A DNA stretch of 64,000 nucleotides from Sacculina carcini (lineage: Eukaryota; Arthropoda; Thecostraca; Sacculinidae): contig OU696595.1 in the NCBI GenBank assembly GCA_916048095.2, forward strand, positions 583,001-647,000. Reading direction: 5' to 3'. A program made the position numbers and the translations under genes. The notes under the pieces were generated by a model. The model worked only from the letters and a program-made list of their open reading frames with translations. It had not been told where the DNA came from and did no database searches. Below are positions 21,735 to 35,768 of the stretch, piece by piece; within the stretch, counting starts at the first letter, position 1; each line of letters starts with the position of its first letter.

Positions 21735-22089
21735 TGAAGGAGGAAGCTTGAGCTGTGTATTGTTTTTACTGTTTTGTAACGAACTATCAGCACATTTGAG
21801 CCATATAGAAGATCTCGAAATTATTCAATACGCCGACGACACGACACTAATGACGACCACAAAAAGAACCGACATAGATTTCACCGTACGAAAACTTGAA
21901 ACAACACTGAAATGTTTGGACATCTACTACCGTTCGAATCTTCTCAAGGTTAATCCCGACAAAACGCAAATGATGGTACTGGGAACCAAATATCTGCTAA
22001 AAAATTTTCCTGAAATCTGAATATTTCTTAACGACAACGAAATTACAGAAAAAGGTACCGTGAAAATATTGGGACTTCACTTGGATAAA
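21735..22089 (+). pseudogene. LINE A reverse transcriptase, first part
   Basis: GGSLSCVLFLLFCNELSAHL corresponds to the GxPQGSxLGPLLFLLYxND motif in degraded form. Then comes IIQYADDTTLM with the catalytic Asp pair, then NLLKVNPDKTQMMVLGT and KILGLHLDK. One TGA at 22018-22020 interrupts the frame. The homology stops at 22089, where LINE B begins, and resumes at 25013. Confidence 0.8.
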
Positions 22090-22093
22090 TTCA

Positions 22094-23307
22094 GTATCAA
22101 GTGTTTCACCAGACACGTCAGAACAAAAGAGGAGGTGACGTGGCCGTATTTGTCAAAAACATGCATCAAGCCAAACACACCTCGTCTCAGTATAGGAATA
22201 CCTGATTTGATGGAGGTGATTACGGTGGATATCTCTGTTAAGAGCAAAGTAATTAGAATTTCTTGTGTCTACCGTCCTCCTGGCACACCTATCAATAAGT
22301 TCACTCATGAAATGAACAAATTAGTCGATAATTCGAGCAGCCATAATTGGATGATTATGGGCGATTTCAATATAAACTTGTTGATCTCTGACGACCACTT
22401 ACCAACTCGAATTTTCTTTAACGAAATGACAAATAATGGGTTTCTTCCACTGATCAGGTCAGTGACAAGAGCATCGACCAATTCAAACACTGTGATTGAT
22501 AATATCTTCACAAATTGTGTGACCAGTTCAGTATCAAGTGGCGTAATCTGCGAAGACATTTCTGACCACTTCCCGATATTTACACTGTTGAATGAATCTG
22601 ATTCTACACCAAAAGAAAGTACTTTTTTGAAAAGACGATATTTTACAAAAAGGCTGCGACGACTCAATCATGAACTGGAGCAAACAAACTGGGACGTTAT
22701 ACAAGGTGATGATATAAATGTGTCATATGAATGTTTCCTCAGTCTTTACCTTCAGTTAGTAAATAAACATATGCCGATGTATGAAGCTAAGAACAAAACT
22801 GCTCAGCATAAACCGTGGATAACTAAGGGCATAAAAATATCGAGCTGTACCAAACGCCACATGTACGCAAACTTTCTCATGACAAAAAATGCAGTTGATA
22901 AAGAGTCTTACATTGTGTACAAGAATGCGTTGACTAAAATCGTCAATAAAAGTAAGCAGCTGTACTATCGCAAGCTATTTGCGGAAAGATCGGTCTCGGC
23001 CAAGATAAAATGGGCGAAAATTAAAAGAGAAATCAACATGGTACCGCAAAAGAATATCAAAATTAATCAGATTGGAAATAATAAAGGTCCATCCGATAGA
23101 TCACAGACGATACCTGATTCTCTCAACGACTACTTTGTCAACGTCGGAACAGATTTGTCGGACAAATTACCATTGCTGACTAAGAACCCCTTGAAACATG
23201 TGGAACCAATAAGTCACACTATGTTCATTGGTCCTACAACCGAATGGGAAATCCTGAATATTATCCATCACAGTAAGGGACAACTATCTACCGATGCAAC
23301 AACATAA
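22094..23307 (+). pseudogene. LINE B endonuclease and linker (frameshifted)
   Basis: The apurinic-type endonuclease would nick target DNA. Readable motifs are VIRISCVYRPPGTPINKF, WMIMGDFNINLL, TVIDNIFTN and EDISDHFPIF with the catalytic SDH. A first segment (GGDVAVFVKNMHQAKHT) is in another frame before ~22195. The N-terminal part with the Asn/Glu residues is missing. The linker includes KPWITKGIKIS and LYYRKLF. The frame ends at 23307 after a one-base shift near 23290; the RT continues in the next frame. The ORF beginning at 22060 is a chimera of LINE A and LINE B. Confidence 0.8.
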
Positions 23308-24738
23308 GCATGAACCTAGTCAAACAATCTTCAATACATTTATCCCGACCGCTGGCATATCTCTTCAACTTGTCCATTGCACAAGGTGTGTTTCCAACGC
23401 TGATGAAAACCGCCAAGATAATTCCTGTTCACAAGTCAGGGGACAGGACTGATAAAAGCAACTACCGTCCGATATCGATACTTGATACATTCTCCAAAAT
23501 ATTTGAAAAATTATTCAATGAGAGGTTACAAAAATTCATTGCTAAAAACCATGTTATCAACGAAAACCAATACGGGTTTCGATCAAATGAGGGTACGTCT
23601 CACGCTATCCTAGACGTGATAAATGAAATCACCGATGGTTTTGAGAAAAAAGAGAAGATAATTGGTGTAATGCTCGATCTCAAGACGGCATTTGATACTG
23701 TAAATCACGATATTCTCAAGGCAAAACTACAATATTATGGCTTGCGTGGCATATCCCATAGCTGGTTGTCATCGTATCTTTCAGAAAGCAGTCAGTACGT
23801 GTCATTAGAAGTTGAACTATCTATGCAAAAAACGCTGAAATGTGGAGTGCCTCAGGGATCGGTATTGGGTCCAACACTTTTTTTATTGTATATAAATGAC
23901 ATATTCAATGTATCACACATATGTAAAATGATTGTTTTTGCAGATGACACCAATTTGTTTTTTAGAGACAGAAATTCCGTAGAAATATACAAAAAAATAA
24001 ACTCAGTAATTGAACTGATAAATGAATGGCTCATAACGAATAAACCTTACATTAAACGTAAGAAAATCCTGCTATGTATCGTTCAGTTTACAAGATGATC
24101 CACACGAGGGGATTATAAAATTGGGAAACAATATTATTGAAAAAAGGGAACAAGCGAAATTTTTGGGTGTTTTCATTGATAGCAGACTAAATTGGAAACA
24201 CCACATACACAAGGTATCATCTCAATTAAGCAAAATAAACTTCATACTCAATAAAACACGGCACATATTTGACACAAAAACAAACACGCTGTTATACAAC
24301 ACATACTTTAAATCACATCTGCAGTATTGCTGTGAAGCATGGGGCAACACATACCAATCCAATTTAGAGCCAATTTCAATTGCCCAAAGAAAAGCAATAA
24401 GACTCATAAACAATACACATTACCATGACAACACTTCACATTTCTTCAAAAAACTCAACATTTTGAAATTCAGTGACCAAATCAAATTCAACACACTAGC
24501 AAAAATGTTTAGTGCTTTTCATTACCAATTACCTACGAATATACAGAGCAAGTTTGTACTGAATCACAGACATGCGGATAAATTTACTCTGTCCTATACA
24601 CGTACAGAAGCAAGAAACATTTCCTTCTTCCATCAGGGTGTCAAACTTTGGAATCGATTGCAATGTTTCCTTAAAAAATCTCTCACGATGTCAGCATTCA
24701 AGAAGCATATAAAAGCAGAATTCCTGAAACATTACTGA
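23290..24738 (+). pseudogene. LINE B reverse transcriptase (one further frameshift)
   Basis: Frame 1 (to 24098) holds AKIIPVHKSGDRTDKSNYRP, NQYGFRSNEGTSHAI, GVMLDLKTAFDTVNHDIL, CGVPQGSVLGPTLFLLYIND and the catalytic FADDTNLFF. After a shift near 24045 the thumb and C-terminal domain run from NLTLNVRK through AKFLGVFIDSRLNWKHHI and LQYCCEAWG to NRLQCFLKKS. The stop is at 24736-24738. All RT motifs are intact apart from the frameshifts, so the insertion may be relatively young. Confidence 0.85.
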
Positions 24739-25006
24739 TCCCTTTATATGCCGTGATAGTTGATCTCAATGGGAGCACCGACAACCCACATGTTTTGTGC
24801 GTAAAACCTTCGAATTATCTACGTTCTGTGTCTTGTTTACCCACATATCACACTTTGTCTATGTGTTATATAGTTCTTGTACGGTTTGTTTGTATGTTGA
24901 TCGCGGGCTACACAATCCTTTCGGATTCTCATGCCCTGCCCTTTGTGTATTGTATTGTATACTGAAATTGTGTATTGTGAAAGGCAAAATATATGATGAT
25001 GATGAT

Positions 25007-25515
25007 GATAAACATTTGCAATTTGATCGACATATCGACCACCTAGTGCGAAAATCAACAGGTATGCTCCTATGTATTAATCAAGCCAAATCGTCATTTC
25101 CAGAGAATGTTCTGAAGACAATCATCGACGCATTCATCCCATCAATTCTCTCATATTGCATATCTGTCTACGGCACGACTGGCGCGACCCAAAAACACCG
25201 ACTACAAAATATTTTAAATTTCTGCGCGCGAGTTCTTACTGGAACACGAAAATACGACCACATATCATATATCTACGAACAACTGAAGCTGCCGACAATA
25301 GACGACTTGTTTACGAAGAACCGAAACAGACTGATCAGAAGTATAATCAAGCACCAACAGCCTGAAGAACTTTCATCGACATTTCAACGGAAGACTCCAC
25401 ACACCATGGCATTGAGACACACTAACGAATTTACTATTCCCTTATTTAACACTGATGCGGCGCGCAGGAGACTAAATTATGCGGTAGTTGGCGTGCAAAA
25501 CTGTACACAATGAGA
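25007..25515 (+). pseudogene. LINE A reverse transcriptase, second part
   Basis: The sequence continues LINE A after LINE B: HLQFDRHIDHLVRKS, IDAFIPSILSYCISVYG, LQNILNFCARVLTG and a C-terminal domain ending VVGVQNCTQ at 25513. The LSYCISVYG block is the usual LxYCxxVWG of LINE C-terminal domains. The frame is open for ~165 codons. Confidence 0.8.
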
Positions 25516-26340
25516 TCTGTTTATTCGTGTAAAACTCAAATGCTTAGCAAACATATCTATGTGTGTGTGTGTGTGTCATTTTGAATGTGTATGTTACAAT
25601 TGTTGTAAATAATTACTATCATTTCATATAACTTGAATTGTCGGATTCGATGCATGTGTATTGTCTTGCTTTTACTTTGACCAATGTTTATTTATTTCGC
25701 TTTTCATTTCTAAATGTCGTTTACTTTCGCGCGTCAACATGTTATCACGTTGTATCGCCGCTGTCACTGGCCTTTGCGCATGTGCTACCAGTGTGTGTGT
25801 ATGTATGTATGTGTATGTGTGTGTGTGTGTGTATGGGTGTGTTGGCGTGATGTTTTGGTCATGCATGGTGTGAATAACACCTGTTTTGAAACGAAGAAGG
25901 ATTAGTGGCTGTCAGCGATGTTTTTCCACCTGTCTGTCCGCTTATACCTGTATATATGTGCGTGTGGTCCTTTTGCCCATACATCATGTTCACCTGCCGG
26001 AATGCCGAAGAATACGAGCTGACCTCTCGGTGACAGTGATATATCCGCACTTCCGCTTAATGTATATGTGTTTGTGCCCTTGTGAATATTTGTACATGTA
26101 TGTGTCTGTACAATGCCGCATTGTAAATATTGTACTGTCTGCGCATCTGAGACATTGTGTAGAGATTGCGCAATATAAATGTTTCAATAAATGAAAATAA
26201 ATGAAATGATTGTGTGTGAGTGTGTGTGTGGATGGTGAGACTATATATATACATATATATGTATCTTTTGCATACTAATTTTGCATTGAAAAGCCGTTTA
26301 GTTTGAAAAAAGGAGTGCAATAAACGCAAAGAAAAAAAAA

Positions 26341-26969
<629 letters not shown>

Positions 26970-26986
26970 TACCATTTTTTGAATCC

Positions 26987-27421
26987 TTGACAGCAGAAAT
27001 CGATGTTAACAACAAAAAGTACTTGCTTGTCTGCGTATATAGGCCGCCTAACTCTGATCAAAACAAATTCCTTGAGAGATTTCAAGACTCACTGTTAGTT
27101 ACACAGGAGGATAAATATGCAGGTGTCTTTGTCTTCGGTGATTTCAATATAGACCTACTGAGTCAGGATAGTTACGTCGATGAATTCAGAAACCTCATGT
27201 TCTCATTCTCGTTGCACCCACTCACAACCAAGCCCACTAGAGTCACTGACACCTCAGCCACTTTGATCGATCACATTTGGACGACCAATTTACACAACAA
27301 TACAGCCAATTACATCATTTACAGCGACATATCCGATCACTTTCCATTAGTTTCGCAGTTTATTATAATAAAATCAAATGCTTCTAGCCGGTACAAAACT
27401 CAACGACGATCATTTCACTGA
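26987..27421 (+). pseudogene. LINE C endonuclease (N-terminally truncated)
   Basis: Motifs are YLLVCVYRPPNSDQNKF, GVFVFGDFNIDLLSQ, KPTRVTDTSATLIDHIWT and YSDISDHFPLVSQ with the catalytic SDH. The first part of the domain is missing. A TGA at 27419 ends the frame; the following linker (27422-28094) is in several frames, including one reading TYKKYRNTLTETLRAAKNNY. Confidence 0.8.
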
Positions 27422-28094
27422 AAAGCAATGGATAATTTTAGGAGAGATACTGGGCAATTGGACTGGTCAGCGGTATTGAGTTGCGTGTGTCCAGATAAGG
27501 CGTATAGGATTTTTCATGAGCTATTTCACACTCAGTTTGAAAAACACTTCCCTATAAAACCGTGACAATCCGAGAAATAGATCGACTGATTCCGTACCTG
27601 ACGACCAATCTGGTTAAATGCATCCGTACGAAACATAAGCTAGAAAAACTTTCACGTAAATGGCCCCTCACTCATAGAGGTACTTACAAGAAGTATAGAA
27701 ATACTCTAACTGAAACGTTGAGAGCTGCAAAAAACAACTACTTCAAAAAACAATTAGAAGAAGCTCAAGGGAATCCAAAGAAGCACTGAAAATTAATCAT
27801 CACAATACTAGGAAGAAGTTCCACAGTGAAACCTGACCTGTCGACCGGACGCGGTTCTGATGTGGAAATCGCCAACAGACTGAACGACCATTCTCTGAGA
27901 ATGGGGAATACAGCTGATATCGACACCAAGTATGACTTTACTAGATACTTAAACTACTCCACGGAAACATCAATGTTTTTACATCACACTGATCTCAATG
28001 AGATTTATGGATATCTGGCCGACTTCAATAAACAGTCATCGGGATTTGATGATATTCCGCAAAAATCTTATCGTATCCTTCGTATCCTATCGTA

Positions 28095-29087
28095 TTGGGA
28101 TATACAAAAATCGTACGGGAGGTACGACCATACATAAGTCAGCCTCTGGCACACATAGTGAATCTAAGCATATCCACCGGTGTCTTCCCGGATAGCTTGA
28201 AACAGGCAAAATTGATTCCAATATATAAGTCAGGGGATACTTCACACATAAATAATTATCGTCCTATATCACTATTACCGGCGTGCAGCAAAATTAATGT
28301 AAAAGTCCTAGCTAAAAGGTTGGTCAACTACCTTGAGACTAATAACTTAATATACAAAAATCAATATGGATTTAGACCAAAATACTCCACAGAAATAGCT
28401 ACTCTAAAGTTTGTCTCCGAAGTATATAAAAATTTGGTCAATAGTACGCATGTAATGGGAGTATTTCTGGACCTATCTAAAGCCTTCGATACTCTAGACC
28501 ATGTAATCTTACTTAAGAAACTTGAACACATTGAATTACGAGGGATAAATCTAGCATTATTTAAAAGTTATTTGGATAACAGAAGGCACTTTACGTATTA
28601 TAACTCTCATCACTCTTCAAATAAAGTGATCACCAAAGGCGTTCCACAAGGCTCCATTTTAGGTCCCATATTGTTTCTCATCTATATAAATGATATTGCA
28701 AATGCCAGCACCAAATTAGAATTTACTATATTCGCTGATGATACAAATGTTTTATTGGCAAATGAGAATATGGATGACCTGAGAGACGATATGCAAAATG
28801 AACTGAACAGTATGTACCATTGGATAGCATGCAATAAATTAAAGCTGAACATGAAAAAAACCAAACACATGATATTTCAAAATAGATCTCGAGTGCATAC
28901 ATGTGGAAAAATATACCTCGATGGACAAGAGATAGAGAGAGTCAAGAAAATAAAGTTTTTGGGACTCATGGTTGAGGAAAATATGAGCTGGAGAGACCAT
29001 ATCAACCATGTATGTTGTAAAATCTCGAAGATATGTGGAGGGATATATGAAGGGCGCTATGATTTAACAAAAAAAGATTATGATTAG
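28095..29087 (+). pseudogene. LINE C reverse transcriptase
   Basis: A 330-codon open frame contains the full RT: AKLIPIYKSGDTSHINNYRP, NQYGFRPKYSTEIATL, GVFLDLSKAFDTLDHVILL, GVPQGSILGPILFLIYINDI, the catalytic FADDTNVLL, NKLKLNMKKTKHMIF and IKFLGLMVEENMSWRDHI. It ends in a shift near 29085 and the C-terminal domain continues in another frame. It is the longest intact RT frame in the window, but the surrounding frames are broken. Confidence 0.85.
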
Positions 29088-29586
29088 CATCTACTATACG
29101 CTCGCATATCCCCACTTGATATACTGTGTGTCGATATGGTCCTGCACCTGGCCATCGTTTCTCAACAAATTGAAAGTTGCACAAAACAAAATCATTAGAT
29201 GTATAACCTTCACAGAAAAATTCGAGTCCCTGGGACACTCATATAGTTTGTTAAATGTTTCGAATTTCGATAACATCAGAAGCTTTTTCATATGCTTGCT
29301 CATTCATAAACTAATTACCAATAACAAAATACATACGAAAATTTTCAGCATGAAACCGTACCGCTCTGGGCATATTCATACGAGACTCGTTCCTGATTTG
29401 GTATCACCCAGGTTTCACACTACACCCTTTAAAAACTGTATCATATGTCAGGGACCAACCACATGGAACAGCTTGCCCGTGTGCTTAAAATCTTTGCTGA
29501 ACAATGTAACATTGGCTGTATTCCGTGGTAAATTAAGAGCATATCTACAAAATAGCTCGGCAAATGACTATCCGAGTAATAATTAA
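29080..29586 (+). pseudogene. LINE C C-terminal domain
   Basis: The frame continues the RT protein: YYTLAYPHLIYCVSIWS, FLNKLKVAQNKIIRCITF, then HTRLVPDLVSPRFHTT and TTWNSLPVCLKSLLNNVTLA, ending at 29586. These blocks are the standard end of CR1/Jockey-type LINE proteins. Confidence 0.8.
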
Positions 29587-30014
29587 AATTGCATTTGTGT
29601 GTGTACGCTTGTAATTGTGTGTATGAATGTGTGTGCTTGTGTTAGTCTATATGTATGCATGCATGTTGACATGTGCGCGTGAGTAAGTTCGTGTATGCGT
29701 GTATGTGTGTGTGGGTGTATGTGTGTGCATGAACGGATATTTATATGCAAATACGTTAATTTATATGTAGGTATTTATATGACTGTGGGTGTTTGTGTTC
29801 GTATGTGTGAGTGTTTGCATGAATGGATTTTAATTGAAGAAATGTACACTCACGTGCATGGATGGCTGATGGTACATGGATAGTTGAGTATGCCTGTGCG
29901 TGTATGAGGATGTGTGTGTGTCTATGTGTGTGTGTGACTGGGGTTGTGTGTGAGTGTGCATGTATATGTAAATATGGAGTGAAATGCTTATATTTGTTGC
30001 GTTTTATATAAATA

Positions 30015-33000
30015 CTAGCATTAAAACCCGCCCGTTGTGCGGAGCAATTCATAAAAATATTGCAAATTAAAAATAAATAAGGCAAACTCATAAAAACCTT
30101 AATCAATTAAAAAGTCTAAATTTCATTATTCTTAATTTTATTTTGACAAAATATTTTCACTCAGCCCGCCTCATATTTAAACCCGGCCGACGTGCGGAAA
30201 AATTCAGAACTCGAACACCATCCGTTCTGGTTCTTGAAGTCAAATCCATTAGTTTTGTATATGAATTCATTCTACACGGTGAAATTGAACGTTTTATTGC
30301 TGCCCGCGGGACATTTTTATTTCATAAGAATGAGCCATCGCTTCGTTTGCGTTTGAAGCCCCTGATCATTGAACCAGCGAACCATGAACCAGCGCAATTA
30401 TGTCACCTCATATTCAAGCATACATACACAGACAGACATATAATTTATTCTTTATGTATATATATAGCATTAAAACCCGCCCGTTGTGCGGAGCAATTCA
30501 TAACATGAAATTCATATTCAATTCATAAAAATATGGAAAAATATATATGAAATAGGGTACACTCATAAAAATATTCATCTATTGAAAATTATAGGTTTAA
30601 TTATTCTTATTTCGACAAAATATTTCCTCTCAGTCCGCCTGAGTCATTTTTATACCCGCCCGTCGTGCTGAATAATTCAGAACTCGAACACGATCCGTTC
30701 TGGATCTTGAAGTCAAATCCATTGGTTTTGTGTATGGATTAATTCTACAGGGGTAATTGAACGTTCTATTGTCTATAGTTGCTGTCCGCGGAGCATTTAT
30801 ATTTTTTTTTAAATTACCTTTGTTTTAAATTAACCATTTGAAAAAATGAACTAAAAAACACTTTTTTTAAACCCGCACGTCGTGCGGAACAATTCATACA
30901 ATAAAATTCATATCAAATCCATAAAATGAATACAAATGAATACAATAATGAATACAAATTGAAAACCAAAAAATGTAACCTATAAATATCTTAACCAATA
31001 TAAAAGTCTAAATGTGAATATTTTTGTTTTTATTATGACAAATATTATCCCTCAACCCGCTTGATATACAAATCTGCCCGTCGTGTGGTATAATTCAGAA
31101 CACAAACACGAAACAAACAATGAAAGATGATGAAATCTTTTCATCAGTATGTTTCCAAACTATATATATTACTTAATTAACATGATTCCCCAACATTATT
31201 TGCTCAAGTACTCTTTTACTTTTACCGCTATAATATTTATTGCTAAAATTTATATATTTTCCGCTATCATAAAACCCAATATAACCTGAGTCAAAGCTAA
31301 CCAACCCAACCCAACCATTCAATCTTGACCACACTCAGCCTAGTCTGAGATGATTCAACTTATTAGTTTGTGATCACAAAATATACTGATTCGATAATAA
31401 TTTGTAATCAGAAGACTGAGATTATCTACCCCAGGGGTCCCAAACACGCGGCCCACCAATACTTATCTCTCAACCCGCCAATATAGTATCGGAACAAACT
31501 GTAAGGCAGCTAAATTCACATTTGTTGCATAATGCGATATAATTATACACCATTATCATATTATCTCATAATTTCCGGTTAATGCTTCCACTAATGCATC
31601 ATATTCATACAGTTGTTATTTTTTGGATTAACATGTAAACCCGCCCGTCGTGCGAAACAGTTCATACTATTAAATTTGTATTCAATTCATAAGAGAAAAG
31701 GAATATGAATTAAAAAAGAGTGGAGTAAACCCATAAAAAAGTCTAAATTTCTATATTTCTATATTTATTTTCACAAAATAGTTTGCCTAAACCGCCTCAT
31801 ATTTATACATGCCCGTCGTGCTGAATAATTCAGAACTTAGACACGAAACAATGAAAAATGACTACACTTTTTCATCATAATGTTTCCAAAATATTTTTAT
31901 AACTTAACATCACCGTCTAGCATTGAAACCCGCCAGTTGTGCGGAGCAATTCATAAAATGAAATTCATATTTGATTCATAAACATATTGCAAATTAAAAA
32001 AGAAACATATATACTCATTAAAATCTTACTCAATTGAAAAGTCTGAATTTTATTATTTTTATTTTTATTTTGACAACTTATTTTCCTTTAACCCGCCTCA
32101 TATTGAAACCCGCCCGTCGTGCTCAACAATTCATAAAATAAACTGCATATTCAATCCATAGAATAAAGTGTATAAAAATTTAGAAGCAAAAAATTTAACC
32201 TGTAAATACGTTCACCAATATAAACTCTAAATGTGAATATTTTAATTATAAATTTGACAAAATATTATCCCTTAATCCACCTCATATTTAAGCCTACCCG
32301 TCGTGCGGAATAATTCAGAACACTAACACGTACAAAACAATGAAAATTCTAGCATGTAAACCCGCCCGTCGTGCGAAACAGTTCATACTATTAAATTTGT
32401 ATTCAATTCATAAGAGAAAATAAATATGAATTAGTAAAGAAAAGAGTAAACCCAAAAAAAATCCCATTTAAACCTGCCCGTCGTGCTGAATAATTCAGAA
32501 CTCTGACACAAAACAATGAAAAATGACTAATTTGTCATCATTATGTTTTCAAAATATATTTATAACTCAACATCACCATCTAGCATTAAAACCCGCCCTT
32601 TGTGCAGAACAAAAAATAGAGTAAAATAAATATTGAATTAATAAAAAATATTAGAAATTAAAAAAGAAAAAGTAAACCCATAAAAAGTCATAACTAGGGC
32701 TGTCAAAAGTTAATAAAGTTACTTTTTCACCTAAGGGTCACTTTTTCATAAGATGCCTAAAACTGCATGAAAAAGTTGTATACGATAATTATTTAAAAAG
32801 TTATTAGGTTACCAAGAGTTACTTTTTCATCGTTAGGTTACTTTTTTAGCTTTTAGGTTACTTTTTTATCGTCAGGTTACCTTTTGTTATTTTTCTTGTT
32901 ATTCAGTCACTTTACCACGAAGTTTGGTGACTTTTTGCAGATAAGAGGCACAAAACGGTATAAATGAGGATAAAATAGGAAAAGAGATGGAATATTTGGT

Positions 33001-35731
33001 CTGAAGATAAAGAAATGTCAACATTTCTGCTGTTAGGATTTAGCAATTGATATTCACCTTAATATCTGTAATACTCCATATTTTTACATTTTTGGCTACG
33101 CAGGTACGTGATTCCATTTTGGGAAATGTCCACGAGCCGGAGGGTGTAGTGAGATGTTTGGAGCGTGGTATAGTACAATGTGTGAGCTCTCTATACCAGA
33201 TACTGCACTGTAGCACTTGACAGTACGCATTTACTTGAACAGGAATTAGCACGTGATTTTCAGATAGCGCCATTTTCCCACGTTTGACATTTATGAGACT
33301 GTGAGCACAGGGTGCAGGGTGCATATGGGAGGACGGAGGGCATTCACACATGCAGTGTTTACGCTCACACTAATATACAAACTGTAGTACGTGCTATTTG
33401 ATAAACAGTTATATTGAAACAATATAAAGAACATTATTGCGACCATTCCTGAAAATATTAAAATTTGCAATTAGTGTATTTCACTTTCATATTAGCTTTC
33501 CACTTTAAATTTCATTTTGATGGTTATGCTCCTTTTTGCGATGTTAGTCAAATAATATTGAGTCACTTTTGGTGGTTTGTTGTAAGAATGGTACCAGATC
33601 GGAGAAAGGGTGGAAAAATAGTACCAACTAGGAAAGAGGATAAAAAAGAAGGACTGGTGGAGTTTCTTCCTTCATAACTGCAAACAAAAATTGACCTTGT
33701 TTGAAGGAGGTTAATTTTACGAAGGTTAGGTTATTTTAGGTTACTTTTGTATTTGCTATTAGGTTACTTTTTTAGGCTCACAAACAAACCGTGTATTTCA
33801 TATAGCGCACTAATCAGCGAAGGCGTGATCAACATGTGATAAAGAGATACAAAAGTGATAATAACATTAATATTCCGGTTATTTTAGGTTACTTTTATAG
33901 GTTACTTTTTTCGAAAATAAAGTTAGTATTTTCTGATTTTTAGGTTACTTTTTTGACAGCCCTAGTTATTAGGTTACTTTTTATGTTCACAAACAAACAA
34001 ACAAACCGTGTATTTCATATAGCGCACTAATCAGCAAAGGCGTGATAAACATGTGATATAGCGATGCAAAAGTAATAATACCATTAAAACTCAGGTTATT
34101 TTTAGGTTACTTTTTTAGGTTACTTTTTCTCTAAAATAAAGTTACTTTTTTCTGATTTTTAGGTTACTTTTTTGACAGCCCTAGTCATAACCAATAGAAA
34201 AGTCTAAATGTGAATGTTTTTATTTTAGATGTGGCTAAATATTTTCCCTCGAACTGCCTCGCATTTAAACCCGCCCGTCGTGCGGAACTATAAATAGAAT
34301 ATAATGAATCAAAGAGCAAAAAGCTTATCCAATAGAAAAATATAAATTTGTAAATTCCTGTTTAATTATTGACGAAGTTTTTTCCCTCAACACTGCTCAA
34401 TTTCAAACCCGTCCTTCGCGTGTAGTAATTCAGAAGCGTAACACTATCGAAGCAATGAAACTTTCTGTCATCTCTATAATTCCAGATTTATGCGTCCGCT
34501 AAAACAGCATATGCATATAGTTGGCATTACATGATATTACAGCCCATATCCTTATGCAGCTTAAGCGTATGCAACATGAAATTAAACCAATTAAATTACA
34601 CAGTAAAATTCAGTAGTTTACTTTATTCCCAGCAGCATTTTATCCGCCCTTCGTCATTAATTAAACTGTACGCAATAAAACCACACCATCCATGCAGCTA
34701 ATATGATGCATTCTGAATTATGATTGGGCTTCAGTGAAATTTAATCAGTGTATATTCCTGTGTAATCGCAAGTGGGCATAATAGCTGTCAAATTGGCAAT
34801 ATGTCCTTTTGACTTTACACCGCCGTACCTACCTTCAGATACACTTTGGAAAATTACAAATTATAACGTATTGTAGAAAAACAGATTTTCAGCACGATGG
34901 TATAATTTATTTTTATGTATAACAAAGAGTTATTGAAAAATAGTAGAAAAATGAATAAATTTTAGTCGCCCGGTGTTCAAGTGAAATTTTTGATGTATTT
35001 GAGAATTTTGCCAATTTTACGTTTTTGGTATCATTTGTGGGTATAAATTAAAATATTTCTTGTAGAACACAAAATTTTCTACACAATAGTATAATTTTTG
35101 TAACTGTAACTTTGCTGGTCTAAGAGGAATAGATAGCTGAATATTGACCAAAATATTCGCATTTTTAGTGCTAATTTTGCCTTTTTGACTTTGTCATTTT
35201 GACTTCACACCGCCGTAACTTTTTTTTAATACACTTTGGAAAATTAAAAATTATACCTTGCTGTAGAAAACAAAATTCCCAGCATGATTGTATTATTTAT
35301 TTAGATGTGTGATGTTTAGTTGCTGAGACATAGAGAAAAAAGTATAGAAAATCGGACGCGTGGAGTATAAATATATTTATGAATGTTGATTGGAATTTTT
35401 TCCATTTACAGGTTTAATGTTTCATTTTTGGGTATGAATTATAGCCTACCTAGTAGAACAGTATATTCTCTACACAGTGGTATAATCGCTTTGGCTGTAC
35501 CATTTCTGGTTTATGAGGAGTAAATGGCGGAGCATTGACCACAATTTTCGCATTTTTCAGGGTTCATTTTGTGTTTTCACCGCGATAACTTTTTTTTGTT
35601 TCATTTTTAAAATTTAAAATTTAATCTTAAGTGTAGACAAGAAAATTTTCAACGTAATGGTACAAATTGTTGGCGGGTACATCAAGTGGTTATCGAGAAG
35701 CAGCTTGCTGAAAATGGACCAAGGAGGGTGG

Positions 35732-35768
<37 letters not shown>

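Larger units (their letters stand above)
22090..25006 (+). mobile_element. LINE B (CR1/L2-like, 5'-truncated) inserted into LINE A
   Basis: It has an endonuclease start cut off at the 5' end, RT, a 3' UTR and an (ATG)n tail at 24994-25009. GATAAA at 22084-22089 recurs at 25007-25012, which fits a 6-bp target duplication. Removing the insert joins LINE A codons on both sides. The microsatellite tail suits CR1/L2-like LINEs, but clade placement is uncertain. Confidence 0.8.
21735..26208 (+). mobile_element. LINE A (5'-truncated), interrupted by LINE B
   Basis: The RT palm end (21735-22089) and RT thumb/C-terminus (25013-25513) are two parts of one element separated by LINE B. A TG-rich 3' UTR follows (25516-26208) and ends in AATAAATGAAAATAAATG, a plausible 3' tail with polyadenylation signal. 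The 5' end lies next to the hAT debris. Confidence 0.75.
26970..30012 (+). mobile_element. LINE C (endonuclease-RT, 5'-truncated)
   Basis: It contains most of an endonuclease domain, a degraded linker, a long RT, and a C-terminal domain followed by a TG-rich 3' UTR (29590-29990). Its 5' end joins the hexamer microsatellite and its 3' end the CCCGCCCG repeat family. It is related to, but distinct from, LINE B; a minus-strand fragment of a similar element is at 52796-53468. Confidence 0.8.

Noticed and set aside
30143..30508. A 121-codon frame found again, inverted, at 63307-63672
   Set aside because: It is tempting as a conserved protein, but both copies lie in near-identical repeat arms, have no ATG at the listed start and no domain. 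Identity reflects the duplication of the DNA.
33040..33351. 103-codon frame inside the hAT-like element
   Set aside because: No transposase motif is present; too short and isolated to support a product.
33361..33395. ATATACAAACTGTAGT shared with the outer edge of the element 3 LTR at 11624
   Set aside because: A 16-base match in AT-rich DNA with no further similarity on either side; most likely chance.
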